A stretch of DNA of 64,000 bases, taken from positions 1-64,000 of the forward strand of contig JAGQDJ010000059.1 in assembly GCA_022885665.1 (NCBI GenBank), written 5' to 3'. The position numbers were made by a program, and so were the translations under genes. Positions 10,151 to 22,900 of this stretch are shown in pieces (positions within the stretch are counted from its first letter, which is position 1; the number at the start of each line of letters is the position of its first letter). Below the pieces are notes generated by a model. That model had not been told where the DNA came from, did no database searches, and worked only from the letters and a program-made list of their open reading frames with translations. Source of the stretch: Triops longicaudatus. Lineage: Eukaryota > Arthropoda > Branchiopoda > Notostraca > Triopsidae.

Positions 10151-12506
10151 AGAATTACCGGGGAACGGGAGACATTACAAAGAGGATCTAACAATTCTGT
10201 TACAGTAGATTGCCTTGTCTCGATAAAAAAAAGAATCAGACAGATAAATCTGATACTTGGCGTTAGAGTCGGCCAGCACGCGTTCGCTGGTCTGCGCTCG
10301 TCGCTTGCGAAATTTCAAGCGCGCTCGCTGCAGCTCTGGGTACGGCACACTACATTACACCGAATTTGACTACACTAACCCGTTATATGTGATAAATATA
10401 CCGCCTTAGTAGCACACACGTCTTCAAACATCTTTTACATGTTTTTTATCCGTCTTATATACGACTACCGACCACCGAGGATCTTGTAGCTGTCTTATAG
10501 ACCTACTTCTGTTACATGGGTTCACGCTTTTATATAAAGAAAGGAACTCAGGAATGCCTAATGTCATTTCAAGCAAGACAAGAGAAACGACATGACTTTC
10601 TTCATAAAAATTTATTAAACGAACATATTTACTAGACCTAATGCAAGCACTAAACTTTGAAACACACAGTATCAATCTAGGGTACAAAGCCGGGGAAAGG
10701 GGAATTACATTCGCTACTAAAAAATCACCAAAAGTAAAACAAGAGTTTCAGAGTATTATCATTTGTTTTTCTCCGTTTTCACCACAACTTTGTTTATTTA
10801 GTGCTAAACACTCAAAAAGGAACATGTAACCGTTTAAGATCATTTTTCTTCCAACTTTTCTTAAAAGGCAGGCATCGCTAAGGCGTCGTCGAATTACTAA
10901 AAAGCAACCCTTTTTTCTTTAATAAAATAAACACTAAAAACGTCAATCAAGCCCAAGGAGACCCCATCACCCCAAGTGACTCAACCAACGCCATACCATT
11001 ACAATGTTATATCACAAGTCGTTCAAGATCCATCTTTTCCATTTATCCCAACAATTTCCCGTAGACAAAACATTGACATATAACTATAAAAAAAGGACCA
11101 AAAAATACATAAAAATGGAAGGAATGAAGTGTGCGAGGCTAGTTTCAATAAAGTTTAATACTGAAATATCAGGGCAATCGTGGTTGAGTTGCTCGCAGCA
11201 ACCTGCAACCACGTGGTGAGGGAACTTTCCCGCGCTTTTCCTTAGCGTCACTTTCTAACAAAGAGAAGTCTGTGCGTTCGCGCGTCAAAGTCTCCAAGCT
11301 TGTTGCAATTTCATCGCTTCAACATTTTGTGCACTAGGGAAGATTTTCACAGACATCACAGGACGCCAGTAGAAAATACTTGGCTTCAATTATGTTACCT
11401 TCTTCCCAAAACGTTAACTCTCCGAAACTTTTCTTCTCACAACAAACACTGATTGTCGTTGCAATTCAAGGACATGTGTGGGCACAAAGAAGTGTCTGCT
11501 TGGACGGGTTAAATGGTCTTGTTATCAAAGGCCACGAGTTGAAACAATGCAATAACACCCCTAACACATCCATACAATGTAACATCCTCGCCATTGTTAC
11601 TTCGTATACGAACGAGGTATGTTAACTAAGCTCAAAAAACGTTAAGGAGTATTGTCAAGGAACTTGGAATGAAATTGTGGTCGAGATCTCAATAACAGAT
11701 ATGGAGAGTATTCACTTAAAACTTCCGAACCTCAGCAACAGAAATAGGGGATAATCCCCCCCTCCAGGAAACCGAAATACCGGTGTCAAATATGTTAATT
11801 ACCCTTATTTCTACCTCTTACTATTGTCTTTTTCAAACTTTATTTTTTTTTTAAATTCGGGAAAGTAATTTCCAAAGAAGTTTACCATCCCCATTGAGAA
11901 AAATTCAAAGGTAGGTGGAATTTTAACGTGAAACTTCTTTTAAAAAATAATAAATAATAAAAATAAAAAACCACTGAAACGTAAAAAAGTATAAAAAAGA
12001 AGAAATTCGCGTTCTTTTTTTCTGGGACTCACTTTAGAAGCTACGAAAATGTGACATTAAACGTTATTAAAGAGAAAAGTGAGATCTTGGGGAATAAAGG
12101 AAAAAACTATGTAACGTAAAACTGGCACGCTTCTCTTTTCTCCTACTACGCACTTGCCGGGAAAACAGTAGCATTGGAATACGCGAGGGGGCACAAAGTG
12201 TGCCCGTATGTCAAAGTAATCTCCGTCTTTATACATATGAAATTCACTAAAATAGGAAGAAAAAATGATGGTGCTTGCGAGGTATTTCTTCCATAAATTA
12301 GTTAGGAAGAAATAGTTACTAGTGCATTTTAAGGACGACAAAAGGAAGCTCTGTCGGGAAAACGAAGAAGAAAACAGAGAAATCTCTGTGAAGTTCAAAG
12401 TTCCGCTTCAGTATCCGTTTTTCTCGTTTTAGGGTTAAGAGATTGCACCACCGGCCCAAAACTTAAATTATTACAGGGAAGAATTTTGGCACCCTAAAAC
12501 TTGTTT
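10151..12506. other. intergenic / likely 3' UTR side of the BTB-psq gene
   Basis: No protein-like ORF was recognised. A GC-rich patch at 10265-10345 (GCGCTCGTCGCTTGCG and similar) stands out from AT-rich surroundings. On the minus strand, downstream of the transcription factor stop, an AATAAA lies at 11839-11844, about 660 bases after the stop; it is a candidate polyadenylation signal, not proven. Confidence 0.4.
11839..11844 (-). terminator. candidate poly(A) signal AATAAA
   Basis: It appears to be the first minus-strand AATAAA 3' of the BTB-psq stop codon, about 660 bases away. No transcript evidence is available. Confidence 0.3.
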
Positions 12507-13447
12507 TCAATCTTGCTTCATCCCAGCGTCGTTGGAAACGAGTACAGGTGGCGCTATCAGCGTCGGTGTCAGACCCAAGGGCAAACGTGGTGGCGGCGAG
12601 CTCATTTCTTCGTCGTCCGTTTGTTCGTCTTTAACTTCCGTGGTGCGATCGCGTTCTCTTTCAAGATGGCGCTCCCGATCGGAGACTTCCATAAGCTCGC
12701 GTTGGTGCTCCCGTTCGCGAATCATGCGTTCAGCGAACTCCTTCCGTTCGCTTTCTTCTTTCTTTCTGATGATTTCTGGGCTGCGCATGATCGCATCTTC
12801 TTCCCGGAAGATGGCACCAGCTCTCATGGCTTCCAGCAGCTGCTCTTTGGATTTGCCAGCCGCGTGGGGCAGTAAGTGCTGCATCATGTTCATAGGCATC
12901 GGGAAGGAAAAGTCGCCAAAATAGCTCAGGTACGGGTTTAAGCCACTGCCTAAGGCTGCGCTCATGTTCAGGCCGCCCAAGTTTAAGCCCATGGGCAACG
13001 TGTCCATTTCACCGAGGCCGGGCGGTAAACTGGGGAAGCTTGACACGGGCAAACTGTTGCTGGAAGCTAGCGTGTCGTCCTGGTGGTTGTTGTTGGCTGT
13101 GCTGGGATTGTTGTTGTTATTGTTGTGCTCGTTGGTGGCCACGCCGAGCGACAGCTTGGAGGAGTGCTTAGGCCCACGTTGGCGTGTCGACGCAGCCATG
13201 GCCATGGCTTCTCCCTCTAGCGTTTCGCGACGCAAAGTATCTAAGCGCAACGACTTGCCGTACTTGCCCCGCACGTACATCAACAAGCTGTTGTACGGAA
13301 TGCCAAACACGCGAGAGGCCTGTGAGGTCGTCATTTTGCGGTTCCAGACTTGATGCAACGCTTCCGTAAGATCGGAATTCGTCCAAGCACGAGGAGGACC
13401 GCCCCGTGGCGCACTGTGCTGGCCTTTGCGACGATCTTGCACCGGAT
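12507..13447 (-). CDS. BTB-psq gene, coding exon 6 (pipsqueak HTH and C-terminus)
   Basis: It encodes the end of codon 394 and residues 395-706, with the TGA at 12507-12509. It contains the pipsqueak HTH (RAWTNSDLTEALHQVWNRK, QASRVFGIPY, YVRGKYGKSL), a poly-Asn run, Met/Leu/Gly-rich text, and a long Glu/Arg/Lys helix (about 607-675) ending in a SUMO-type VKDE at K666 and an acidic TDDEE patch. The GC content is clearly higher than in the surrounding DNA. Confidence 0.95.
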
Positions 13448-16400
13448 CTGTTGGAAACGAAATTTAATAATCAAATTAAAGTGAATACATATTTTTATTC
13501 CATCAGAGGTTTTAGTGCCTTCAAACTTAGTTTGAGTTGAAAATTTCTAAAGTGTTTCCTAAGCATGATTTAAGACTTCTTTTAAGCAATTCTTAAGCAC
13601 ATCTAATGTAATTGTTGCCTCTTAAGGATCTTTCAAGCATTATTTGTGCGGCCTTGTAATACACACGGTATTTTCAAACGTTCCAGAGTATTGCAAAGCT
13701 GTTCAAAATTCCCTTGCGTATTTTAAAGTATTTAAGCTTTTTTTCCAGTAGTGCTTACGTTGATGAATAGGAGGCGTGGTTGCTGGTAACGTCAACTGCT
13801 GGCTAGTGGGTGTTGAAGGACCGGGAGAGTAGAGACCACGAGTTTCGAACGTGTTTCCAGCATCCTGTGTTGGAAACAGACCATTTTAGAATATTCCTTT
13901 AGCTAATTTAGGATTATTTCTTCATACTTGAGCTAAGCTTTCGCTGCCACTGGCGCCACTGTCGGTACGGTTCGACTGGGGAGTGTCAGGAGTAGGTGTG
14001 GGTCCGCGGCTGAGAGGTCGATCGCGTTCTTCAGAATCTTGGCGTCCAAACTGAAACTCCGAAAAACAACCTATAAATTATTTTACCTACATTGTGGCCT
14101 CGCTCTATGCGGTCTTCTTGTAGTAGAAAAACCATTTATTGAACGATTTACGCAGTAGAAAAACTCGATTGTCTTACGCAACGTAAATTGCATAAATATT
14201 TGAAAAAGTACCGCAAAAAATAATGCCAAGCACAAATCGAAGTAAGGAAACTTGCTTACCAATAAAGTAGGCGGGGACTTTTTCATAGACAAATTTTCCG
14301 GTACGTCGTTGCTCACCAGGGAAGAGCACGGGGATATTCTGCCTCCAGTCATGGTCACCGTCATATTTTCAGAAGAAGTCGAGAGATCACCGGATCGTCG
14401 CCTCGGCCGGGCTTGTTTCCTGCGCGGCACGGGCGACGACGAGCGCTCACCACCATTGACATTACTGCCTTGGCTGCCCGCGTTGTTGTGGCTGCTGCTG
14501 TTATTCGATAAAGCGAAACTAAGTGGGTGGCCGATGTGCGGCAACTTGGCCGACAGAGGGCCAGCGGGTTCGCAGAACGACGGTGAGTCAGGTGACGGTT
14601 TGCTGTACGGCGCAAAGGACGAGTTGCGCGATTCTCTTTCCCGTTCGTGCAGTGTGGTAGGTGGCGTCAGCGGGTTGAAATGAGCTGCAGTTGCCAGCAA
14701 GCCCGTCGGTCGCGCCACTGACTGCGACCCTCCAGGGGTCATACTCGCCTGCGGCGTGCCCGGCTGGGATGTTAGCGTTGTGCACGCTTCGCGATCCAGT
14801 GCAGTTAATCCGCGAATCTGCAAAGACATTAAAAATATTTGTTTTGTTTTTTTAAAAAAACGTAATCCAAGTAGTCATGTAATTTTAAATATCTCATCTG
14901 AATAAAATTGACAAATAAGAAAAAAGAGATTATCGAGAAAAACTGCTGAAAATTTGAAAACCAGAAATAAGCATCACGGTACGAAAACGTATTTTTTAGT
15001 TACTAATTTAAAAAAAAAATGCTAACGGAAACTATTACATCGTATTTGAGTCCGCTTCACGTTTTCCATACTAATACAAGCACATCATGTTCATTCCTCC
15101 TTAATTGTCAATTCACATCCTCAGTCCTGCCCTAAAACTAATTTTCCCCAGAAATAGAACGAAAAAGACAACGACAGAGGTGTTGCATTAATTTTAAGAA
15201 AAAGGGGTTCAAAGGCCAGTTAGGATGACTAAGCAAACCTTGTCGCTCTTTTCCTTTTTGTTGCTCTGAAAAGGTGACAGCCATTTCACGCTAGATTGGT
15301 TATTAAGGGCTTCCTGCGGAACCAAACCTGTAACTCTTCCCTCGCGTAATTCTCTTTGAAAATGAATCGAAACTTAGGCAAGTGAGAAGCTTTCTTTTCC
15401 AAATAAAACAAATGGAAACAAAACTAGTGCACTAACGTTAAGTTGTGTTGCTGACGACATAGACTGTGAAAAGGATACGGGAAAAATAAGTAAAAGAAAA
15501 ACTGAAAACACGATAAAAAAATCGGTAACAAAAGCACGAAGCGTGTGACAATGCTTTTCAGTAGCATGAAGTCTCTCTTGGAATTCTCTTGTTTAATTCA
15601 CTACATGCCAAAAACCATTTTAAAGAGGTGGGACGATAAGACCGGTAGCGGTAGTTAAAGTTTCCACGTAGCTTTCTGGACGTCAAAATGGATTAAAAAA
15701 AAAAGAAAATCAAAAGAGAAGAATGAGAAACTTCTACATCCTGAAGACTGCTTTACCTTGACGCAACAATAGGTTTTGCCCGAATACGACAGCGGTAAAG
15801 AAAAGTTCAATGGAGAAAAATTCTGTTCAATGACCTTGAGAGTGGTCGAACTTTCAAAGATAGGGAGAACTTTTCCACACTTGGCTTCGTTTGCATAATT
15901 AACGCAACGCAAAGGGTTAAAAGAAATTTGCTCAAAATAAAACGTAAAAATATGCAGCCGTAGGGAAATAACTACCATCAAAGGGACAAGAGTTTGTAGG
16001 ATAGATTTTTTTCTACTTTCAATACGTAATAACGAACAAGAAATTAATCAAAAAGTTAAATTTCCTTTCATAGTACCTAATTTTTAATTTCCATCCTTAT
16101 TTTTAGATTTATTTTGTTTACGTTTAATCCCACGCTTTTTTAAATGTAAGTGTAGTTTATACATATTTTAAGACCAAACCGCCTTATCGAAGAATTGAGT
16201 GGAACGTCAAGGAACAAAAAAGAGGAAAAAGTGGTGAGTGTTACCTTCAATGACTCAGCTGCACGAATGAGAGCGCTAATTTGCTCCTGTGCGACGCTAA
16301 TTTCGCCACGATACATGAAATCCACCAAAGCTTGTAATTCCCAGCTCAAGAGATCCTTTAAAACGACAACTGGGTGCTTGCAAGGGTGCTCGGCGAAAAT

Positions 16401-17266
16401 CCGCTGAAAATAAGGACTGAAACCAAGAATAAAACACGTTATTATGTGTTACGAAATGAGCTTACAAAGGAATATCAAGTTTAAAAAAGAAATGCTACGT
16501 TTTCTAAGCGTAACTTTTAAAACTTGAAAGCAACATCAAACTCAGCTGAAAAATAGAAATTAAACTGTATAACTACATTGTCCATAGAAAAAAAGGTAAA
16601 TGAAATTTATAAAAATCAAGTAGCATGCGAAAAAATCAACTAAGCCTTGAAGAGCCAGAAAATTAAGAAATAACTCAAGAATTTTCATCAACTGAACATA
16701 AAAACAAAGTTGTGAAACTCTAAATATGCCTAGACAAAAATCTCTCATTCAGGCATACCACATTCTTTAAAGGAATGCCAGAAAAGGTGAATGAAAGACA
16801 AAATTTACCGAATTAAAAACTACAAGAAATAAAACAGCTTTTAAAATTAACGAGCCAAGATATAAATTCCAATAAAAATCTAGGAAAAATCTCCAAAAAG
16901 TAATTATTGGGAAACGAAAGAAAAACAAACCAATGCTACAAAGAAATTAGTCCTGAAGTTTCTTTGAAAATATTTGAAGCATTGAAAATAAAACTTCGTT
17001 GCTTCATAGCAAAATAACACCAATTTTTCGAGATTTTCAGTTTACCTGCACGCTGAAAGGACGACTTTATGGGCACGAACGCTGGAATCGCTGCCCACTA
17101 GCGTCACATCGACCAAGTTTTCGCTCTGGAGCAGCGACTCGAAATAATGCAGCAAATGCATCTGGTGATTGTGCCATCGGAGACTGTATTGTTGCGAGGA
17201 AGACGAAGGAGAAAATTGTGAAGGACCACGCGGGTACAATTCGCGATTCAACGCTTCACCGGCCAT
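12507..17266 (-). CDS. BTB/POZ-pipsqueak HTH transcription factor (jim lovell / bric-a-brac type)
   Basis: Six coding exons join as 17266-17046, 16416-16245, 14817-14260, 14050-13928, 13864-13759 and 13447-12507. All introns are GT-AG and all phases agree, giving 706 residues. The ATG (17264-17266) has a good context (AAAAATGG), and an in-frame TAA lies 39 bases upstream. The domains are BTB (about 26-135: YSLRWHNHQ, VDVTLV, AHKVVLSACSPYFQRIF, FMYRGEISV), a Ser/Pro-rich linker with a basic PRRKQARPRRR stretch (262-272), PENLSMK (304-310), a pipsqueak helix-turn-helix (about 413-460: MTTSQASRVFGIPYNSLL), poly-Asn (502-507) and a charged helical C-terminus (about 607-675) with VKDE. The family comprises nuclear DNA-binding regulators; the BTB looks closest to jim lovell, but bric-a-brac or ribbon relatives are possible. 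The CtBP-type motif suggests repression (inference). Confidence 0.93.
13759..13864 (-). CDS. BTB-psq gene, coding exon 5 (linker)
   Basis: It encodes residues 359-393 plus one base of codon 394: a Thr/Pro/Gln-rich linker (YSPGPSTPTSQQL). The preceding intron is only 63 bases. Acceptor CCAACACAG, donor C/GTAAGC. Confidence 0.88.
13928..14050 (-). CDS. BTB-psq gene, coding exon 4 (linker)
   Basis: It encodes residues 318-358, an acidic then Ser/Pro/Thr-rich linker (ERDRPLSRGPTPTPDTPQS). Its length is exactly 41 codons in phase 0, so skipping it would keep the frame. Acceptor GAGTTTCAG, donor CAA/GTATGA. Confidence 0.88.
14260..14817 (-). CDS. BTB-psq gene, coding exon 3 (linker, basic stretch, CtBP motif)
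   Basis: It encodes residues 132-317. It begins IRGL, completing the BTB (compare VRGL in relatives), then is low-complexity Ser/Pro/Thr/Asn-rich. A basic stretch at 262-272 is a candidate nuclear localisation signal. PENLSMK (304-310) fits the CtBP consensus P-x-[D/N]-L-S-x-[K/R]. The acceptor is CTTTGCAG, the donor TTG/GTAAGC. Confidence 0.9.
14818..16244 (-). other. BTB-psq intron 2 (1427 bp)
   Basis: Largest intron between coding exons. It is AT-rich with no repeat or ORF I can name; a 108-codon minus ORF (15655-15981) has no family-like features. Confidence 0.8.
16245..16416 (-). CDS. BTB-psq gene, coding exon 2 (BTB C-terminal half)
   Basis: It encodes the rest of codon 74 and residues 75-131: SPYFQRIFAEHPCKHP, VVLKDL, ALVDFMYRGEISV and AAESLK. 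The acceptor is GGTTTCAG, the donor AAG/GTAACA, and the exon ends in phase 0. The exon break inside LSACS is at the position usual for this gene family. Confidence 0.93.
17046..17266 (-). CDS. BTB-psq gene, coding exon 1 (BTB N-terminal half)
   Basis: It encodes residues 1-73 plus two bases of codon 74. A short Ser/Pro leader precedes QQYSLRWHNHQ, the start of the BTB fold. The donor is CAG/GTAAAC, and splicing restores the invariant VLSACSPYFQ. Non-coding 5' exons probably exist upstream but are not recognisable. Confidence 0.93.
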
Positions 17267-19719
17267 TTTTCCTACTTGCAGAAGTTTCCTTTCTTCAAGC
17301 TTTTACCGGACTCAAATGCATTTGCTCATGCCAGTATTCCTGTAATTGAATACAAAGTTTTTTAATTGTCTTCAGTAATGAACAACTTGATAAAAATTTC
17401 AACTTTCGACTCAAATGTTTATTTCAGTCTAAGTAAATTTATTTTGCATTTTGTTTTCAAAGTTATGAATCAATAAGCTATTTTTGTAAGTAACTAAGTA
17501 TTATTATATAAGTATTGTAAGTTATTAAGTCTTAATCAGTGTGAAAATTTAAATTTAAGCATTTAAAAATTAAAAATAATTAAGATCACAGAAGTTTAAT
17601 TCCAGATTATGATTAGTAATTGTAGCTGTGGCTAGATGGCATTTACGTAGCCCACACTGTTCTTAAAACGTCTTAAGCCCGCTATTTACGTCATCGGAAA
17701 TTATGCACCAGAAAAACTCCAAATCGACCAGAATAGCACTAAACTCCTAAAATAGCAGACACGTAGCTAAAATTAGAGGACTAGTTAAAACTTACGTGAT
17801 CTTTAACATTATTTCCGTATTTTTGTTTCATTTACTGCTCATTCACTGCTCCAATTCTGTCTTATACAGAATCTTATCGCTAGAGTCACTGTTGTAATAT
17901 CAGCCATTGCATCAAAGTAACGAATTTCATGTCTCAACTACCGTAAAAAGTCAATAAAATTTTACAACTGGGTAACTCCTGTACTTGATCTAATTTAAAT
18001 CGTTTTAAAGGCGAGTAAACGGTCAAGAGCGCAACGAGCTCTAGCGTATCAACTTGGAACCTATAAAGCTTCAATTGAGCCAGTTTTAGCCCGTAAAAAG
18101 GAGCAATTTTTTAACCATTGGGTGTGCAACCAAGTGACAGTGTGACTTTAGCACCAACCCGCATGTGAACGTGTACATAAAGTGGTGCGAAAAGTCGAAA
18201 AATCCTTTTATGGACTTCCGCTTTATTTCTTTTTCTGTTCTGTAAAATGCTTCTTTTTTACCTGGATGCTCCAAAATGTGCAACACAGTATCACGCACCT
18301 GACATACAACTCGTCCAGTTTTTCCTACTTGCTAACATCCCATCATCAACACCAATTTGTTCTTCTGTCATCCATGTAGTCTTTTTGCTGCCTCGAGTGT
18401 TACGAATCGTCAAACAACTATGTTTCACACCTATTAAGTATCTACCTTTTCCTCCACCTTGAGCCCTGCGCACTGTTAATAAAAACACAGTAAAGAAAAG
18501 TCTAAAAAGTAAAAAATACGTGTTAAGGTAGGTTAGGTTTCGCAAGGGAAAGTACACTCGAAAAATTAAGTACTTGCGTCACTTAATTACACGTAACTAA
18601 AAAAAATGTTGAGCTCATGTGAGAAAAGTTTTAACACTGTTTCGTCGCTTACTTGTACGGAGCTTGAGCAAGCTAATTACGCGAATTTAGCGAACGTTCA
18701 GCTCATGCGGAGGGGAAAACGACGTATCCGAAATTTTGGGGGTGAAAAACGTCAGGAAGAAGTATCACGACACATCCGGTTGTTAGTTCAACAAGTTGGT
18801 TTGACAAAAACTAACACTCGTGTAATGTAATTTAAAATTTAGCTTGAACACGGTCAAGCTTTCTTTAACACCGGAATTTCGCGTCTAAAAGTGCAAAGCT
18901 CTTCCTTATGCCTCTCTTTAGAGCGCAAAACACAAAACCGATAGCAAATGCCAAACTAGAGTAAAAATCGCCCCGAAATGTCACTTAAATCCAAAATAAT
19001 GCCATTTGTCCAGGTTTTCTTCGTCCAAACCGTTCCAACACGAACTTCCTCCTGCTCTACCTGCGATAAGCCAACAACTGAGGGGAAGAAAACACCTTCC
19101 ACCACACAAGTTCCTCTTACCAATCGCTTTTTTTACCTTCGCGTACCTTTTTCCCGCCAAAGTGACCCCTCCTCCTCCTTCTCATCTCTACCGAAACAGG
19201 TTTAATGGGGGCTTTTCAGGCACTGGGAGGAGGTAAAAAGGCACGGAGGGAGGAAAAGTACCCCGTAAGTCGCCACATGCTTGGTGGTGTATATGTAAAA
19301 AGTACCCTCTCTATTTCGATATGGAGGTAGAATTGTTAAGAAGGGGGAAAGGAGTCATTAAAGCTTTGTTAAGGTCTTGGGTCCCGGTGCCAAAGATCAT
19401 TGGTTTAAGCTTTTAGCCCTAGGTAGACGATCACATTTTGCAAAAAAGGTTGGTTTTTGAAAACGACATGAAGCGTGGAAGATAATGGGGTGAAGAGACT
19501 TGAAAAGCAAGACAAATGTGCAGCAGTTTGTATCTTGTAGATACTCTGAGATAAACAGCTGCGAAATTACGATCGAGTCCCAATTCTTCTCCCGATTTTA
19601 GATGAACGAAGACAGACCAAGGGATGTTTAGCTTAAAAGTAATGTAGAGGATTGTTGACAAGCCCAAATAACAGTTTAAACAATCCTGAAAGGTTGACCT
19701 GGGTCAATAAAAGTCTCAT

Positions 19720-19920
19720 AAAACGCACTCGAGTTGGTTCTGCCACGTGGGCACAAACCTTTCGTCCGCTCGGCCGGACAGCCAAGTCGAGTTTGGGCGA
19801 CGAAACGTCCGAAAAACCGAAAGCCAAAGCGCGGGGAGTTGAGAGGACGCGCGGATGTCACGAAGTTACCACAGTGACGTCACGCTACGTGCGTTACGCA
19901 ATGGGAACTTGTGACTGTTG
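19720..19920. promoter_or_regulatory. GC-rich island with CRE and E-box; candidate promoter/enhancer
   Basis: This 200-base stretch is much GC-richer than its surroundings. It contains a palindromic CRE (TGACGTCA, 19875-19882) and a CACGTG E-box near 19745. It lies about 2.5 kb upstream of the BTB-psq start codon on the side where a promoter would be. The link to that gene is inference only. Confidence 0.25.
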
Positions 19921-22900
19921 ATCAGAAATGTTCGAATGGCACAAGGAAAGCACAGAGCAAGCAAGGGCTTTCAATAGACGCTGAGTGAGGAAAACATTCA
20001 AACCCGTACGAAGGCTCTCGTTAAAGTGCTACAATGCAAACACCAGATCCTCAACGCGAACAAATTAAAACTACATTAATGTTAAACTCAAAAATGAAAA
20101 CAGTACTTTTCAGTTACAACCCATTGTCAGTGAATCTTCTTATGTAAAACTAGCACACGAGCACATGGGTTAAGTGCATTTTGATGGGTTGACACAAGTC
20201 ATGTAATAATAATTCATTATTAATTAGAGTTAGTTATCGTCATTGTAACATTATAACGTTAAGTATAATTAATTGCCCTTGTTTTTTACGAAAAAAGTGC
20301 TTTTGAATGGTAGAAGCTACTCTAACAGTGTAAGTAAACAAAGCTTGACCCAACTCAGCCCTAACATAAAATGTAACCAAAATAAAATAATTTGCCCATG
20401 TAATGTTTACCTTGCAATGCTTAGAATTTTGTCAACGAAACTCTCGTCAATAAATCAGTTGTTTTTGTTTACTTTACGTTGAAATAGCACAAAACTGAAT
20501 CACTGAAGTGTTTTATATAACTGAAATTCACCACTGCGATTATTATCGTAAATGTTTCAAACTATCGAAATCTAAGAATCCTGTCAGATCACTCCGGAGT
20601 CCAAACTGATTATGAGACGGTCAAATAAATTTGCAATAATTGTTTTAGAATAAGGGTCAGAGGGCGTATTTTTGCATATACGGCTTAATCATATCCTGTT
20701 TGTGGGTAAAAGCTGATACGAAAAGGTAATACACACAGGTGTTGAGTATGTTTCTTCCAAATCCCCAAAAGATTCTTTTCAGGAACTGTTATACCTTCGA
20801 GACTGTGTGTTTTCACACGTTCACATCACTTAATCTCATTACGTGCCAAATTCTCAGAACCCTCCCTCTCTCCTTCCTTAGAAAAGCCATGCTATATCAA
20901 CATACACATTATTGACTATACGCACGTTTCCTTATGCTTTAATCACGCGTCCCCTGAGAGAACATAAGACCCCTCACAAAACAAAAACTAAACACCTTCG
21001 CAATACTTCCGTTTTCCTTTCTTCTTGGCTCATTAATAGCATTCGCGAACTGTACACTTTTTTCAAATTTAACTCTATTTGGTTACTAAACTTCTAGGTT
21101 TCTGTACTTTCGAGCTTTTTTTTCCCTGACAATTCAAGGTAGACAATGAAAAGTACGTTGTTCAGAGGTTTTCTACATACAAGAAGCCAGTCTTTGTATT
21201 TTGATATAATCTAAGTGGCAATTGAATTAGCTAAATAGTGAAAACTCGGCGTAGTTTTCTTTCTTCAGCTTCGTACAACGAAGGGTTACTATGTGTCATA
21301 CCGAAAAGCGTCAAGTGACGCCATTTTTACAAACGTGAGGGCTTCGTATTACTTGTCACAGGGGGAAACCGAGTGTTGTCCCTTGTCACATAGCGCTCGC
21401 AGCCAGCCGGTGACGCTCGATTATTGTCAATTTCGAACGTTTAGCCTCAGATGCAATTTGACCGTCAAACTGAGCGATATGGACCACATGTCATGGTAGA
21501 GTTTTGCCACCTTGAAACCCCGTTTTCTCCTCTTTTAATATATGTAAAATAGTAAAATTTTCAGAATGATTTACATCTTCAGCTTTTACGTTTAGCTCCT
21601 ATTTCAGTAGACGTTAAGACCGTTTTCAATGCGCATTGTTTTATTTCTAGAACTTACTTTTGCCAAGAAAACCTCGTTTTTGGTCAAGAAGTCTTGACTG
21701 GGCGTTGAAATCAGTATTACAGTACGCAGAAAAAGCGTACGAGAGTACTAAAAGCACTCACGTACTCGCCCTCAAGCTCTGAAAGACAAGTTTGCACCCT
21801 GAGGGGTAAAAACACACCTATTTTTCACCCTCTCTTAGTCAACTTTTTAACCCCAGCTCTCTTTTGACGCATGATTTCGGCGTGCCTTGGCAACTTCTTC
21901 TCCCTCTTCTTCTCTTTCTTCCTTATCTCCTTGACTTGTACCTATTTTCTTCTTTTGGGGGGTACACACCGATTGATAGCTGAACCCCTGTAGTGTGGTC
22001 ATCCAAGTTCAGGTAAAAAGAGAGAATTGAAGAACCTGCGTGTCTCCCAACGCCTCGCACTTACTCCAAAACTCATATCTCACCCCCTCTCCCTCCTTAC
22101 AGGTTTAGGGTGGGGGAGAGAAAGGTAAGAATCCCTTAACCTTAATTTTTCGTCTTCTCATATGACTTTAGGTTACTGGCAAGTTTTTATGTAGATTTAG
22201 TTACCTTCGAGATGAAAAAAGGAGAAAAAGAAGAAGAGGAGTTGGAAAGGGTGGACAGATGGACCAAGGGTGACGGAATTGAAAGCTTCCTCCCTATGCT
22301 TTGATATGCATAGGAGAGCTAATCACCATACGCTAAAGAAATCTGAGAACTTTTTCTTTGTTTAACTAACCCTGGCACCGTTTAGATTCTCCATCAGTAA
22401 CCTTCACATAAGTAGTCAAGCGTAAGACCTACTCTCGTAACCCAAGGATGTATCTTTTAAGCATGTACCAACTCTTTCGCCTTACGTATCAATGAAATCA
22501 TGCTCAACCGGACAAAATGTCAACTTATATCTATTAATAAATAACTAGGAAAATCAAAATAAAGCTGCCTTGCACATTGTTTTACGTCAAATAGGTCTAT
22601 TTTCACTAAAACGCCTATAGAAAACTAATTTGAATATTTAATTTTTTTTTAGTTACTCTAGTTAGTTAACCTTTTCTGAAGGTACTTAATTTCCTGAAAA
22701 GTTGTTATATTCAATACGTTTTAGATGCTTCACAAACAAAAATGCCTCGTGTGTCAGTTTGAGTGCGAAACTGGGACCTTTTATGGTTCCCTTGACAGCT
22801 TTATGTCTCTCGGAAACGTATGAATCCTAATTAACGTTGCCCACACGCATGCTAATTCACCTGAAAAAAGGGTTTCAGCTCCTCCACACCCACAAACATT

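Noticed and set aside
13168..13386. ORFs in other frames within exon 6
   Set aside because: Shadows of the pipsqueak-domain coding exon.
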